64,000 nucleotides of DNA from Glebionis coronaria (Eukaryota > Streptophyta > Magnoliopsida > Asterales > Asteraceae). The notes beneath the pieces were generated by a model, which ran no database searches, was not told where the DNA came from, and worked only from the letters and a program-made list of their open reading frames with translations. The stretch's first letter is position 1, and every line of letters starts with the position of its first letter. The position numbers were made by a program, and so were the translations under genes. The stretch spans positions 387,089,039 to 387,153,038 of the forward strand of contig CM046879.1 in the NCBI GenBank assembly GCA_025667525.1. Reading direction: 5' to 3'. Positions 46,978-57,433 of this stretch are shown here, in pieces.

Positions 46978-48453
46978 TTAAATGGTCCATGGGGAGGCCT
47001 CGAATGTAATACTGGGATCAAAGACCTTGTCCTCATTCCCGGTTGACATCAACAAAGGGGAGGCGGGAGGATAAGTCTTAAACGGTAGAAAGGTCCATTC
47101 AACATACGAGAAGTATGTGAAATCTTGATCCACGGGAGGTGGGGTGTGTAAAGGAATCACATTGTCATCCTCCAAAGACAATGGATGCTGACCAATTGGC
47201 AAAGCCGTAAGGTTATCAATCATAGAATGGTCATTGTCACCTCCCGGGTCAAATCACTCATCCTCATTTCCCGGAGAGTGAAATTGATACATCACCCGCT
47301 TGGGCGTGCATTCTGTGGGATGAGGGGGCAGTATAGTAGGAGAAGTAAGAGAAGAAGTACCTTCCACCTGCGGTACCTTTCCAGTAGAGTCAGAACTCTC
47401 CACCTGTGCGATAGAAGGGGGCATGGCTAACAAAGTATGCTCATCAATAGCAAGAGAAGCAGAGCTATCAATGTCCTCAATCCCTTCGTCAAAGAGAGGA
47501 TTCACCTTACTAGATATGTAAGCGTCATCAAAATCAAATAAAGGGTTCGAATAAAGCTTGAAAGTTTCCTTCGAAACGTCTTCATCGGATAGTGATTCGT
47601 CATCACTATAAGTAAAATCATCATCTTGATCAAAAAGAGGATTAGAGAAAGCCAAAGAATCCTCTCCCAAAGTGTTGGGGGAAGGAACATCATCCGAAGA
47701 AAGTGCATCATACTCATCGTCACTTTCGGATGTCAACTCATATTCACTTGGAATTGGGACAAGGTTATCGGCACTAGACGTATTGAATTCGTAGGATTCC
47801 TTTGTAGGAATCGTGCTAAGATCCTCATCCCCTAGGATGGGTGAATCCTTAGGTTCCAGGTCCGGAAAGTCGAGAGAAGGAATAGAATTCTCATCGTTCC
47901 AAGAAATAGGACTCTCATCGTCATCACTATCATAATAATATGGAGGCACAAGAGGAGGAGTATAAGAATTAAGGTTAGATACTTGCTCTTGTTGTTGATC
48001 CGCTTGACATTTCTCCATGATCTTGTTGCAAGCTTCTTGAACTTTTTGAAAGTTGTCAAAAATTGTGGCAAGTTGCTGAGGAGGAAGTGCACAAAAGGGT
48101 TGATGATTGACGGTGTGACGTGGGGGCTCAAAGTTATACACACTGGGATGATAGCACGAAACTTTCTCAAAGAACTTCGACGGATCACACGAAGAAGCAT
48201 CGTGAGGGCCCCCACAAATATAGCACCACGGGTATTGAGAAAAACCCGGTGCATCTTGAGGATAAGGATTGTCATAGACGGGAGAAAGTGAGAAAGTATT
48301 GTAAGAGGAGAAGTATGAATTTGTTGAATTGCAAAATGGACAAAATCCAAATTGTGTATCGTCGATATCAAAACCATACCGCTCACAAGTACACCATTGA
48401 CATGTTTGAAAACCATGCCATGGTCTCCCACACCGTACACAAGACGAATCCAT
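46978..48453 (-). CDS. E8 Cys-rich zinc-knuckle/acidic protein, one in-frame TGA
   Basis: It starts at the ATG 48453 and is open for 399 codons to a TGA at 47254-47256. The same frame then continues to 46978, giving 491 sense codons in all. Cys-rich N terminus: C5-X2-C8, C18-X2-C21-X-C23, C38-X2-C41. Residues 77-89 form C-X2-C-X3-H-X4-C (CYICGGPHDASSC), the same GGPH knuckle type as the Athila-like gag of E7. From about residue 175 the protein is acidic and Ser-rich, with three NPLFD motifs (271, 303, 318). FDPGG follows right after the TGA. Possible role: nucleic-acid binding, inferred only from the knuckle. I recall similar hypothetical proteins from Asteraceae but no assigned function. Confidence 0.7.
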
Positions 48454-48694
48454 GAAGAATTATAAATAAGAAGGGTAAAGAAAAGAATTAAACATAATAG
48501 AGGATAAAGAGGAATATATTTGGTGCAAAACTTTTAAAAAAGAAATGCTTTTTATGATTTTTCAAATGTTTTTGGGATTTTTTTGAAAATTTTTGACACG
48601 AAAAATAACGTTCACGAGTGAACGGATCCTAAAAAGCAACGCGTCTCTCACAGAAAACCGTTAATCTTTACGAAAAGAGCCGGCAGCGGCGCCA
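48454..48694 (-). promoter_or_regulatory. E8 leader and tRNA-Asp-type primer binding site
   Basis: Sense TGGCGCCGCTGCCGGCTC occupies 48694-48677, three bases inside the LTR. It fits the 3' end of plant tRNA-Asp as used by Athila-like elements. The following leader matches E7 nearly base for base around 48600-48670. Confidence 0.82.
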
Positions 48695-48697
48695 TTT

Positions 48698-50647
48698 TAA
48701 TGTTAAGATTTTACTAGTTGAAAAGGTCGTTTTCTCGGTATCTTCTCGAATTGATTTCCGGTTCAAAGTACGACTCAACTGTTTTTGGTGAAACAAATAT
48801 TTTTGGTTGTTTTTAAAATAAATGTGCAAGACGTAAAAGTAAAGAGCAGGTAAATTAAATTTAAAACTAACTTAAAAATAAATGGCAAGAATTTAAAAGC
48901 GTGACGGAAAATAAAAAGGCACTAAAAGTAAATGGGCAAACTTAAATCTATCTAAGGCAAACTTAAAACGCAACTAAAACTAAAACTTAAACTAAGGCAA
49001 GGCTAAAATAAATCTAAGGCAGGTAAACTTAAAGTGAAACTAAGTAAAAAGGCGGGAAAAGTAATGCTTGAAAATTAAAAACAGTAAGTTAAAAACTGAA
49101 ATTAAAAAGAACCTGAAAACAGCTCATTCGGTATAATCCTTCGTTCGGAATAATCACTCATCCGGAATGTCACCTTCGTTCGGAATGATTCTCCTTCACT
49201 CGGAATATTTACCAAAATCCTTGATCCGAAATAAATTCTCTATTCGGAATATGTCACTTATCCAGAATAAATCCTTCGTTCGGAACTTTTACTGATTCAG
49301 AGCTTCAATTGATTCGGAATATTCTCTTGGTTCGGAACTTTGAATGTTCCGAATGAAACACCTCTTCACTGATCCGGAATACTTCCGAATGAACAAGCTT
49401 GATTCGGAACTTTGAATGTTCCGAATGAAAGTGTTGATCCGGAATAATTAATTATTCCGAATAAAACTCCTTGGTTCGGAACTTCTTCTTGGTTAGGAAC
49501 TTCTACTGGTTCGGAATAGGTTCCGAATGAACTAGCCTTGATTCGGAACTTTGAATGTTCCGAATGAAGGTGTTGATCCGGAAGAAGTTGTCTTGATCCG
49601 GAACTTTACTGATTCGGAACTTCCTAAACAAAAGCCTTGATTCGGAACTTTTAGCTTGATCCGTAATAACCACAAAACAAACCTTGATTCAGAACTAAGT
49701 CTTGATTCGGAATGTTCCTTGAAACAGTAACAAGCAGCGAAGAACAAGTAGAAACAAAATATATACGAATCTAATAAAGTCTAATCTAAATCAACCATAA
49801 GATTAAATCAAACTAATCAATAAACATCTATTAATCATAAGCAAACAATCCAAAACAATCAAACTAACAAATATAACCAAAATAATCAAAACCCACTTAA
49901 TCAAATTAATAAAAACATCAAAAACATAAACATAAACAATAAAGCATGAAGATTAAAGATCAAACAAGAAAGGTAGATAAGAGATTAACAAGAAAAAGTA
50001 AAGATTGACAAGAATTAAAAGAAAACTTACTTGAAATTAAAGGAATTTAAGGTGCAAGAAAAGTATTTAAATATGACAATTTAGTAAATGACATGTATTT
50101 AAATGACAAGGTAATTAAAATTGGAAGAACTAATTGTCACTATTAGCCAACAAGATAAAATGAAATAAATCCTAATCTATTTATAGTGTAGGATTAGGAA
50201 GTGCTTAGGAAGCTTCCTCCCCTCTTTCTTCTTTCCTTAATTGCACCCTTAAGTCCTTAAGTTCTTAATCTTCTTAAATCTTGGACTTTAATGACTTTGT
50301 CTCGGGATTTCTTTAAACTCGTCTTGTAATTCTTCAATAAATTAGACTTGAGTTCTTCGGCTTTTAGTAAACTTCCGTCTTTTGACTTTTTCTTCTATAA
50401 ATCTTCAGAATTGGTCTTGGATTTCCGTTCTTTTTGCACTCTTGACTTCTTGACTTCGTCTTTCGTCTTTTTTTCGATAAAAGCCCGTGAATGCCCGTGT
50501 TTTCTCCACTTTTCACCTTTTCGTCCTAAATTACAACAAAAACACAAACCACGCATAATTCCGACATAAATGACATAAAATACACGTTTTGGCTCGGTTA
50601 TTATTGTAATTAAGTGGTAAAAAGGATGGGTGTTTACACACCTATCA
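48698..50647 (-). repeat. E8 5' LTR (right copy)
   Basis: It is 1950 bp, with the TATA box at 50178-50185 and the hairpin array at about 49130-49735 (for example TTCGGAACTTTGAATGTTCCGAA near 49331-49353, 49404-49426 and 49542-49564). The U3 frame is broken by a 1-bp loss near 50468. Confidence 0.92.
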
Positions 50648-52408
50648 ATAAGTTTATAAGTTATAAAACTATATACATGAGTTTTACAAATTTTCGGCTA
50701 AAACCGAGAAATTAACGTTTTCGTGAATTAAAACTTAGATGGTCGGAACCGTCTAATGTAAACTTTTTACAACTCATATAATGATGTATAAGTACATATT
50801 ACAAGTAAAAACCGATAAAACCCTAGCTTTATAACATACGGACATTAACGGGCCAAAGTAGCCTTATTGGACTATTAACCCAACTAATTTGGCTAAACAC
50901 TAATGGACTTACTTATTGGGCTTAACCCACTTGGGTCCAACATGTGAGTATAGGGATGATATTAAAAGGATAATTGGACTAATATAATGTAATGGGCTTA
51001 TAATGGGCTTATTGGGCCTTAACATTGTAAACAAGTTATACTTGTGAAACTAGTATAAAAATTTACCAACACATAACACTATAATGAGTGAATAAAGATG
51101 TACAATCCCACTTGATCATCATCATATTTATAAAATCATCATATATATACATAGCTATTACTTTTATAAAGTCAATGGACAAAAGTCTAAGATCGAGTAT
51201 TATTTATATAGGTTTCCGTGATCGAAGCACGCCCGTAGCCGATAAACAGCCTTTCATAATCAACGTGAGTTCATAGCCTCGCACTCTATTAACTGTTTAA
51301 CGAAATGTTTTATAAACCCGTGAGGGAGATAACATGTTAGTTTTAATAAAATAGGACACCAGTTTTCCCGATTGTTTTCTTATTGATTTAAACCCAAATG
51401 ATTATATGACCTGATGAATGATTATATGACCCGACGAATGAAATGAAATGGATTATTATTAGTTAGGTTATGTCCCTAAAAGTCCCATTAGCATGAATTG
51501 TTAACTACAGGGATTTGGTAGACGCTTATGCATATAATAGTACTATTTGGGGAAGATCACCACAGTTCGCGCCTTGACGGTTGATCCCCGACATGCCACA
51601 TTGATTGGTAAGCGAATTTATGTATGGGAAGATTTATATAAGCGTGATTATTGTGACGAAACGCTGTTTTAGATGGGCAAATGAGCTTTGGGTTAGCTAC
51701 TCGTTGTTTGTTATAGTAAGGTAGCAATGTCATGCGGCTTATAATAATCCAATAACAAAAATACTGCTATACCCATTGAATTACAATATATTGCCTGACT
51801 AGCAATACGGGGTCTTATTCTTGATATTATGTTCGTATTTTGGTTTTACATAACCATATTCATAAAAAGATTTGTATTTAACTCTATACAACGTTATAAA
51901 ACGGATTATATGATGTTTTCACGACATTGGTTCGTATAATGGTTTTGAAGGCGAAAGACTATAGTATGATTTACAACAAAGATTTGTCTAAAATGTTTTT
52001 GGCTTATTTTATGGCCTATGACAAAGAATTGTACAGAATGATTTTTGGTAATAATTTTATACCGATGATATGCTAATGGATTTCATTAAACTCTATGAAT
52101 TCACTCGGCATTTTCGCTGACCTTTTCTTTTAACATGTTTTATCTAAGGTACTTGAAGGTAATTCTCGGGAAGACGACAAGAATTCATGGCCCGCACTTA
52201 AATAACAATTTCCATTCAAATGTTTTGTAAAACTTGTATGAAATACCATGACTTGGTACCTATGTAAATTTGATATTCATGAATGGAAAATGCTTTATTA
52301 TTAAACGACGCGATTTTTAAGTGTTGTCTATGATTTGAGTAATGTGCTATCCCGTAACACCAACGACTCTTCCGCTGAACTAAAGTATGAATATTTGGGG
52401 GTGTTACA

Positions 52409-52823
52409 GATCAGATATATAGCACAAAACACGCAGACTTCATATCTATTTTTTTGGCAGTCCTCATATTTTTTAAAGTAGTGTAGATTTATATAGGACG
52501 CAACACTTCATTCATATTTTTTGGATAGTCTTCATTGTTTCTTTATTAGTGGCGTAGATATTAAGCTGACAACAAAACACATCCCATTTTTGGAAGAATC
52601 ATTACTTTTATTTCATCTATTTTTTCCCTGCGCCTATTCTTTAGTTAGTAGGATAGATAGACATCATATCTTATCCTTCACTTTTCTTTTGGGCTGCGAC
52701 TTGCTTTAAGGAACAGACGTATACATTCCATAATCCTCACTTTGTTATTTTTTTATTTACAATTAAATCAGTTTTTATAGTTTATTAAATGTTTTTTAAA
52801 ATATTAGATTCTAAATTAAAAAT
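52409..52823. other. Unassigned sequence between E6 and E9
   Basis: It starts with the GATCA duplication. T-rich repeat units starting ACGCA lie at 52431 and 52498, matching those left of E6. Their rightmost remains reach about 52740. No coding seen. The last five bases, AAAAT, are the probable left target duplication of E9. Confidence 0.6.
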
Positions 52824-53597
52824 TGTAAAACCCGCATGCTTTTACCATGAATAGTACCCTTATGATCGTACGTACATGATTAGAACCTTCATTTTATAGC
52901 ACGTTTATGTTTCACGAACAAGATTTACAAATATTACGTATGTATTATAACACGATAACTATTTAATAAGTATTAAGATACGATAATTATTTCAATAATA
53001 ATTATAATCACGAACATACGAACATGAAATCATGAACGTAAATAATCACGAGCTTTGTATTACGTATTTATGTATATTTATTACGATCATGAATAAATAT
53101 AATAAGACACGAACGATAACTATTTAAATCATGTAAACACGAACAAGAGAACACACTTAATATTAGACACGAGAAAACTATGGGTTACCCTTGTGGGCAC
53201 CATGTTACCCGCGGCTAGAAAACAACACGAGGGCCAAGCCCATTTAAATTTTTACTATACAAGAAAAAGGGAAAAACTTATTTTCATAATAACAAAAATT
53301 AGAAAACAAGAAAAACCCTAATCTCTCTTTTGGTTCTCTCTTGGCCGTCGGGTATAGAACACACACAAGGTTGTGTTGGTTGATTTTGGTGATTTATTTC
53401 TCGCAAAGTTGTTAGTGTGTTCATCCTCCTTCGATTCACGTAATCAGTAAATCCTTAAACCCCTTTTTCGTTATGTTTTTATTTAAATCAAGAACACATG
53501 AAATCATGAGTGATATTAAAAAAAGTAAATACATGTCAATAAATCATAGGAGTAAAATTAATTAGGGTTTAAGGGGTGTTTGTTTTGGCCGACGCAT

Positions 53598-53900
53598 GGA
53601 ACCGAGACCAAGGGGGTCTCGGCTTGCTTTTGTTTCACACCAACCGAGACCTCAAGGTCTCGGTGTGTGTTGTGTGTCTCGGCCGCGGGAGAAAAGGGAA
53701 CCCCGACATTGGTCGGGGTATGTTTGGTGTCCGGTTGGGTAACGGCAGAACAAGGAACCACCATCGGCTTAAGCCGGTGGCTAAATAAGGAAAGCAGGGG
53801 GAACCTTAGGCCACGACAGCAGGGGGAACCACCGGCTAGCCAAGAACAAGGGTGCGTTTGGTTGGCCGGTTCATGGGTTAAACCGGTCCGGTGCGCGACA
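53598..53900. repeat. GC-rich palindrome cluster in E9 LTR
   Basis: CCGAGACC/GGTCTCGG pairs at 53602-53622 and ACCGAGACC/GGTCTCGGT (4-base loop) at 53643-53664. GGCTTAAGCC sits in a near-perfect 20-bp palindrome near 53760-53781. In the 3' LTR the latter is the perfect CCACCGGCTTAAGCCGGTGG at 62079-62098. The patch is much more GC-rich than the rest of the LTR. Confidence 0.88.
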
Positions 53901-54473
53901 TGTTTAGATTAAAACACGGGTTCGGTTCATGGGTTATTTTACAAGTTAATTATTTTACAAGGTTAATTATTTTAACAAGATTTAAATTAAATTAAAACAT
54001 TTACATGATTAATTTAATATATGCATGACTTAGGTTATTAATATTATTATTAATACATGAATTTCAACCTAAGTAATTACCATTTTATTTAGACTATATA
54101 ATTAATTAATTATTAAAATCATGACTTATAATTAATTAATTTACATGACTTAGGTTATATTATTAATAGATAATAATACATGTTTTAACCTAAGTAGTTT
54201 TACCTTTATTTAATTAAATCATGTTATATTTAATTAAATACTTTAACCTATAGTTTATTTAATTTACATGATATAATTAATAAACTATACTATTTAATTA
54301 CATGACTTAGAATATTGATCAGTAAACAATTAAGCTTATATTATTAGCTTAATAATCTAGTTTATTTCTATTTATGGAAACTTTCTATTTTTAGAAACTT
54401 ATTTAATTAAGGCAGCTAATCTATTTATGGAAACTTTCTATTTTTAGAAACTTATATATTTTAAGCAGTAAAT

Positions 54474-54591
54474 CTAATTTTGGAAACTTTCTATTTATGG
54501 AAACTTTCTATTTTTGGAAACTTTCTATTTTTGGAAACTTTCTATTTTTTGAAACTTTATATTTTAGGAAACCTTCTATTTTAAGAAAGTT
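54474..54591. repeat. 17-bp minisatellite in E9 5' LTR, 7 units
   Basis: Unit tctatttttggaaactt with small variants. The 3' LTR counterpart has 9 units (62811-62962). Confidence 0.88.
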
Positions 54592-55810
54592 ACTTATTAT
54601 TACACAACAAGTATAATAATAGAAGAATTACAAGTAATACTTAAACAGAATAGACAGAATACATGATAAACGCAGTATAAAGCTTTAATCAGTAAAACAT
54701 GACATGAACATATAAAACAAGCTTAGACATGATATAGAAACCAGTTACGTACTCAGTAATTAGATACTTATACACGTATGTATTTATGTAGCATTAGTGA
54801 TACCGAAGTAGGACTCTCTTCTGTTCGTCTTCTTCGTTCACTGGACACAAGGTACAGATTCTCCGTCCTTTCAGTATGGACATTCTTCCTTATTAGGATT
54901 CCCCGTATGCAGCCAACTATTTTCCCCAGTATATGTTTTATATGTTTAATTAGATACCTAAATCCATATACATGCATGACCAGTTTCACCTAGTTATAGA
55001 GGTACCATAACCATAACACTGGAGGCACTAGTGTTATGACTCCACCACGACGGCGTAGCGTCCCTTAAGCTTTTGGCCATATTATTATTATTATCATGTG
55101 GGGCGTATGGGTGCATCCTAGTTTACAGATTTTCAGCAGATTATTCAGGTGAATGTGGTGTGTACCTTGCATCCTTCACAAGGAGCTGATCCCTCCTACT
55201 CAAACCAGTATATTAAATTAGAGGCAACCCCTCTAATTTACATGACGAGGTCACCCCTCCAAGTATTCATGCACGTTGATAATTCATGACCTATATTGGC
55301 TAATGGTAAACATGTTATTCAATTTTTATAATATAAACATAAGGCTTTTCAAAATATAAAACCAGTTTTAATAAGACATGCCAGGTTATCCAGGACGTAG
55401 TCTTTTCTTGTGCTTCATGCTTATATGCTTATATTATTCATGCTTTATTTGTATATCTGTGCACTGAGCGTTATGCTCAGCCGTTTTCCATTCATGTTCC
55501 CAAAACGGCAGGTACTCAGGGACGCTCGTAGACTTTAAGCGTACGTGCATCTGGATTGGAAGCTTCCTAGCCTTCTTTACTTTACGCATTTCTTTATACT
55601 TAGATACTCATTTCCACGAACATTGTTTAGTCCTTTTCATTTACAATACTTATGTTTGTGTGTGATGAGTTCTACTTTTGGGGTACCGATATTTGATTCC
55701 GGTATTTACTTTATGGTCATGTGATGTTTAATACATTATCCTTTTATGCTTTGATGACACGCCATAATCATGCGTGACATTCCATTTACTAAAATGGGGT
55801 GTTACAATTA

Positions 55811-55822
55811 TGGTATCAGAGC
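55811..55822 (+). promoter_or_regulatory. E9 primer binding site (tRNA-iMet)
   Basis: TGGTATCAGAGC lies four bases after the LTR. This is the standard plant initiator-Met primer site. Confidence 0.9.
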
Positions 55823-56258
55823 CAAGGCTTCGACCTGTAGGCTCTCAAAATACGACCTATGATTAGTGGGTAGTCACTATGGTCTTCCTAGAACTAACAG
55901 TCGGTTTTCATGCATTAATCATTTTCATGCATACATATATATATGTCATTTTCGCAGGTTTATGACTAAGTAATGGTTGGTACAGGGCTGGCCCTATTTA
56001 GTCGCATGTGTTTTATCGAAACTTTTAAATTTGGGACCAACCCATTGGCGTCCCCTCGTCATGTCTTTTGTTTTGAGCGAACTGACCATAGGCGTTCACT
56101 CTCGCGCATACAAAGTTTTCATAAAACTGCATCATGCATTCATGTATAAATTTTCTTGCATAAAATTTTTCACATGATTTATTGGTATAAAATTTATTTT
56201 CATGTATATAGTTTATGTTTTAATCAGTTTAATCATGTATTTTATGTTATACTGTCAG
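55823..56258 (+). other. E9 leader between primer site and gag
   Basis: 435 bp with no supported coding. CGCAG/GTTTATG at 55954-55964 and TACTGTCAG directly before the gag ATG at 56259 could be splice-site-like, so a leader intron is conceivable but weakly supported. Confidence 0.5.
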
Positions 56259-56982
56259 ATGGTTCTCACACGCGAGCAAGAACAACTCAATGCAGCAATC
56301 CAAGCTGCAATGCAAGCTTTTCTTCCTCAGCTGAGGAATGAAATCAGGGCTGAGGTGCAGGCTGCCAACAATCAGCAGCAACACCCAGTACCTCCTCCTC
56401 CTCCATCAACATTGGTCACATGGCTGGAGAGATTCAATAATCTACGCCCTCGAGCTTTCGAGAGTATAGATAGCCCCAGTGAAGCTGAAAGCTGGTTGGC
56501 TCACATTGAGAAGATCTTCGATGCTATGGGCTGTGACCCCGTCTTCAAGTCGAGGTTGGCTTGCTACAGATTCGAAGGTGATGTACTATCATGGTGGATG
56601 GCACTGAAGCAGTCTAAGGGAGGTGATAATTGGGTGGCTGGTTTGACTTGGGCTCAGTTTAGGGATATGGTGATGGGACAGTTCTTTCCCAAGGCTGAGA
56701 AAGACAAGCTGAAGAGAGAGTACCATGGAATCGGACAGAGATCTGGGGAGAATAGCAACGAGTTCATGCAGCGGTTTCTTCGCTTGGCTGGTTTTCTTGG
56801 TGTAGCAGCAAGTACTCCTAAAGAGAAAGCATACCACTTAGGTGGGCTCTTCGTACATCGGTCGCAAACAAGTTGGTGTGTGCTACGTTCAACACGGTAG
56901 CACAAGTGGTCGATGCAACACGTAAGCTGGAGATGCTGCAGGAAAGAGATGAGTTCGGGGAAGCAGAGAGACCCGATAAGAG

Positions 56983-57070
56983 GTAAACATTCGTAGTCAA
57001 ACGGTGACCAATCCGTATTCTTTCAGTACATGTCAATATTTCATCTCTTTAAACTGTATCTTCCACGCAG
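56983..57070 (+). other. candidate gag intron 1 (88 nt)
   Basis: AG/GTAAACATTC ... TCTTCCACGCAG/AAGAC. The donor and pyrimidine-rich acceptor look good and the interval has stops in the gag frame. Joining the flanks as they stand leaves a 1-nt frame discrepancy, probably an indel in this decayed copy. Confidence 0.55.
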
Positions 57071-57216
57071 AAGACTGGGGACCGGTCTCAGCCGGCTACT
57101 CAGCAACAGCCTAATCAGCCTAAGGGAAACGGTCAGACTCACGACTGTTCTGCTACGGATAGGCGTGGCGGTAATGATAATTATCGTAGCAACGTTGGAC
57201 ACTCCAACAGCAGCAG

Positions 57217-57293
57217 GTCCTTATACTTACTCATTTTCTTATGATTACATGTTATAATTCTTAATTCTGACACATTAGCAAATCTTCTACCAG
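57217..57293 (+). other. candidate gag intron 2 (77 nt)
   Basis: CAG/GTCCTTATAC ... CTTCTACCAG/GAATC. It is AT-rich and its length is not a multiple of three, so retention breaks gag. Removing it joins codons in frame (phase 2). A homologous 51-nt GT-AG interval occurs at 22674-22724 in E5. Confidence 0.7.
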
Positions 57294-57358
57294 GAATCAT
57301 GGTAACGGGAGGGACCAGAACCAGAGAGGTTCACAGCCTAACCGTCCAGCTATCACTG

Positions 57359-57433
57359 GTATTCCATCTTATGATTTATCCGCATTGTCCTTTGTACCTT
57401 CTTACCATGTCTCATGTATATTGTTCTTATCAG
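57359..57433 (+). other. candidate gag intron 3 (75 nt)
   Basis: ACTG/GTATTCCATC ... TTCTTATCAG/GCTCT. It is T-rich with a good acceptor and its removal keeps the frame (phase 1). However, it is 75 nt and open, so retention would also keep the frame; this one is less certain. E5 has a GT at the same place (22790). Confidence 0.55.

Larger units (their letters stand above)
42978..50647 (-). mobile_element. E8: non-autonomous LTR retrotransposon carrying one Cys-rich/acidic ORF
   Basis: LTRs of 1969 and 1950 bp (42978-44946, 48698-50647), a perfect ATAAG duplication (42973-42977, 50648-50652), a primer site (48694-48677) and a polypurine motif next to the 3' LTR make a complete 7.67-kb insertion. 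On the sense strand the only substantial frame is 48453-46978. There is no capsid domain, protease, RT or integrase. LTRs differ at about 6 of the first 220 bp. Sense LTR termini are TG...TA. Leader, U3 and the 3' block match E7, so the two share machinery-recognition sequences. Confidence 0.92.
23381..52408 (+). mobile_element. E6: large decayed Ty3/gypsy chromovirus-type element hosting E7 and E8
   Basis: The LTRs start TGTGACAATC and end GTGTTA[TC]A, the element is flanked by GATCA at 23376-23380 and 52409-52413, and a tRNA-iMet-type primer site follows the 5' LTR. E7 interrupts the interior between 29246 and 38256, and E8 interrupts the 3' LTR. Without the insertions the element is about 12.4 kb, of which about 6.9 kb is LTR. 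Pol remnants (38502-39070, 40182-40385) show RT and integrase on the plus strand, both inactive. The long LTRs, GTGTTACA end and iMet primer site suit a Tekay-type chromovirus; no chromodomain was found. Confidence 0.85.
41290..52408 (+). repeat. E6 3' LTR, split by E8
   Basis: Left part 41290-42977, right part 50648-52408. It begins TGTGACAATCTG and ends GGGGGTGTTACA. ATAAG is duplicated at the split. A (CT)n-rich patch near 41990-42015 is longer than in the 5' LTR. Confidence 0.9.
52824..55806 (+). repeat. E9 5' LTR
   Basis: It is 2983 bp, TGTAAAACCCGC to TGGGGTGTTACA. It contains a GC-rich palindromic patch (53575-53900), long AT-rich stretches, a 17-bp minisatellite (54474-54591) and a CATAACACT/AGTGTTATG inverted repeat near 55012-55038. 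Confidence 0.92.

Noticed and set aside
47254..48453. E8 ORF as a captured host gene or an integrated virus gene
   Set aside because: It lies between primer site and 3' block of a complete LTR element, shares the GGPH knuckle with E7 gag, and shows no virus-specific domain.
48677..48694. Primer sites (also 55811, 26847, 36519, 19304) as tRNA gene fragments
   Set aside because: They are 12-18 bases directly next to LTRs and match only the tRNA 3' end, as expected for primer binding sites.
53576..53788. 70-codon frames in E9 LTRs (also 61894-62106) as a small gene
   Set aside because: They lie in the palindrome cluster, frames are open on both strands because of the palindromes, and conservation between the two copies is only LTR identity.
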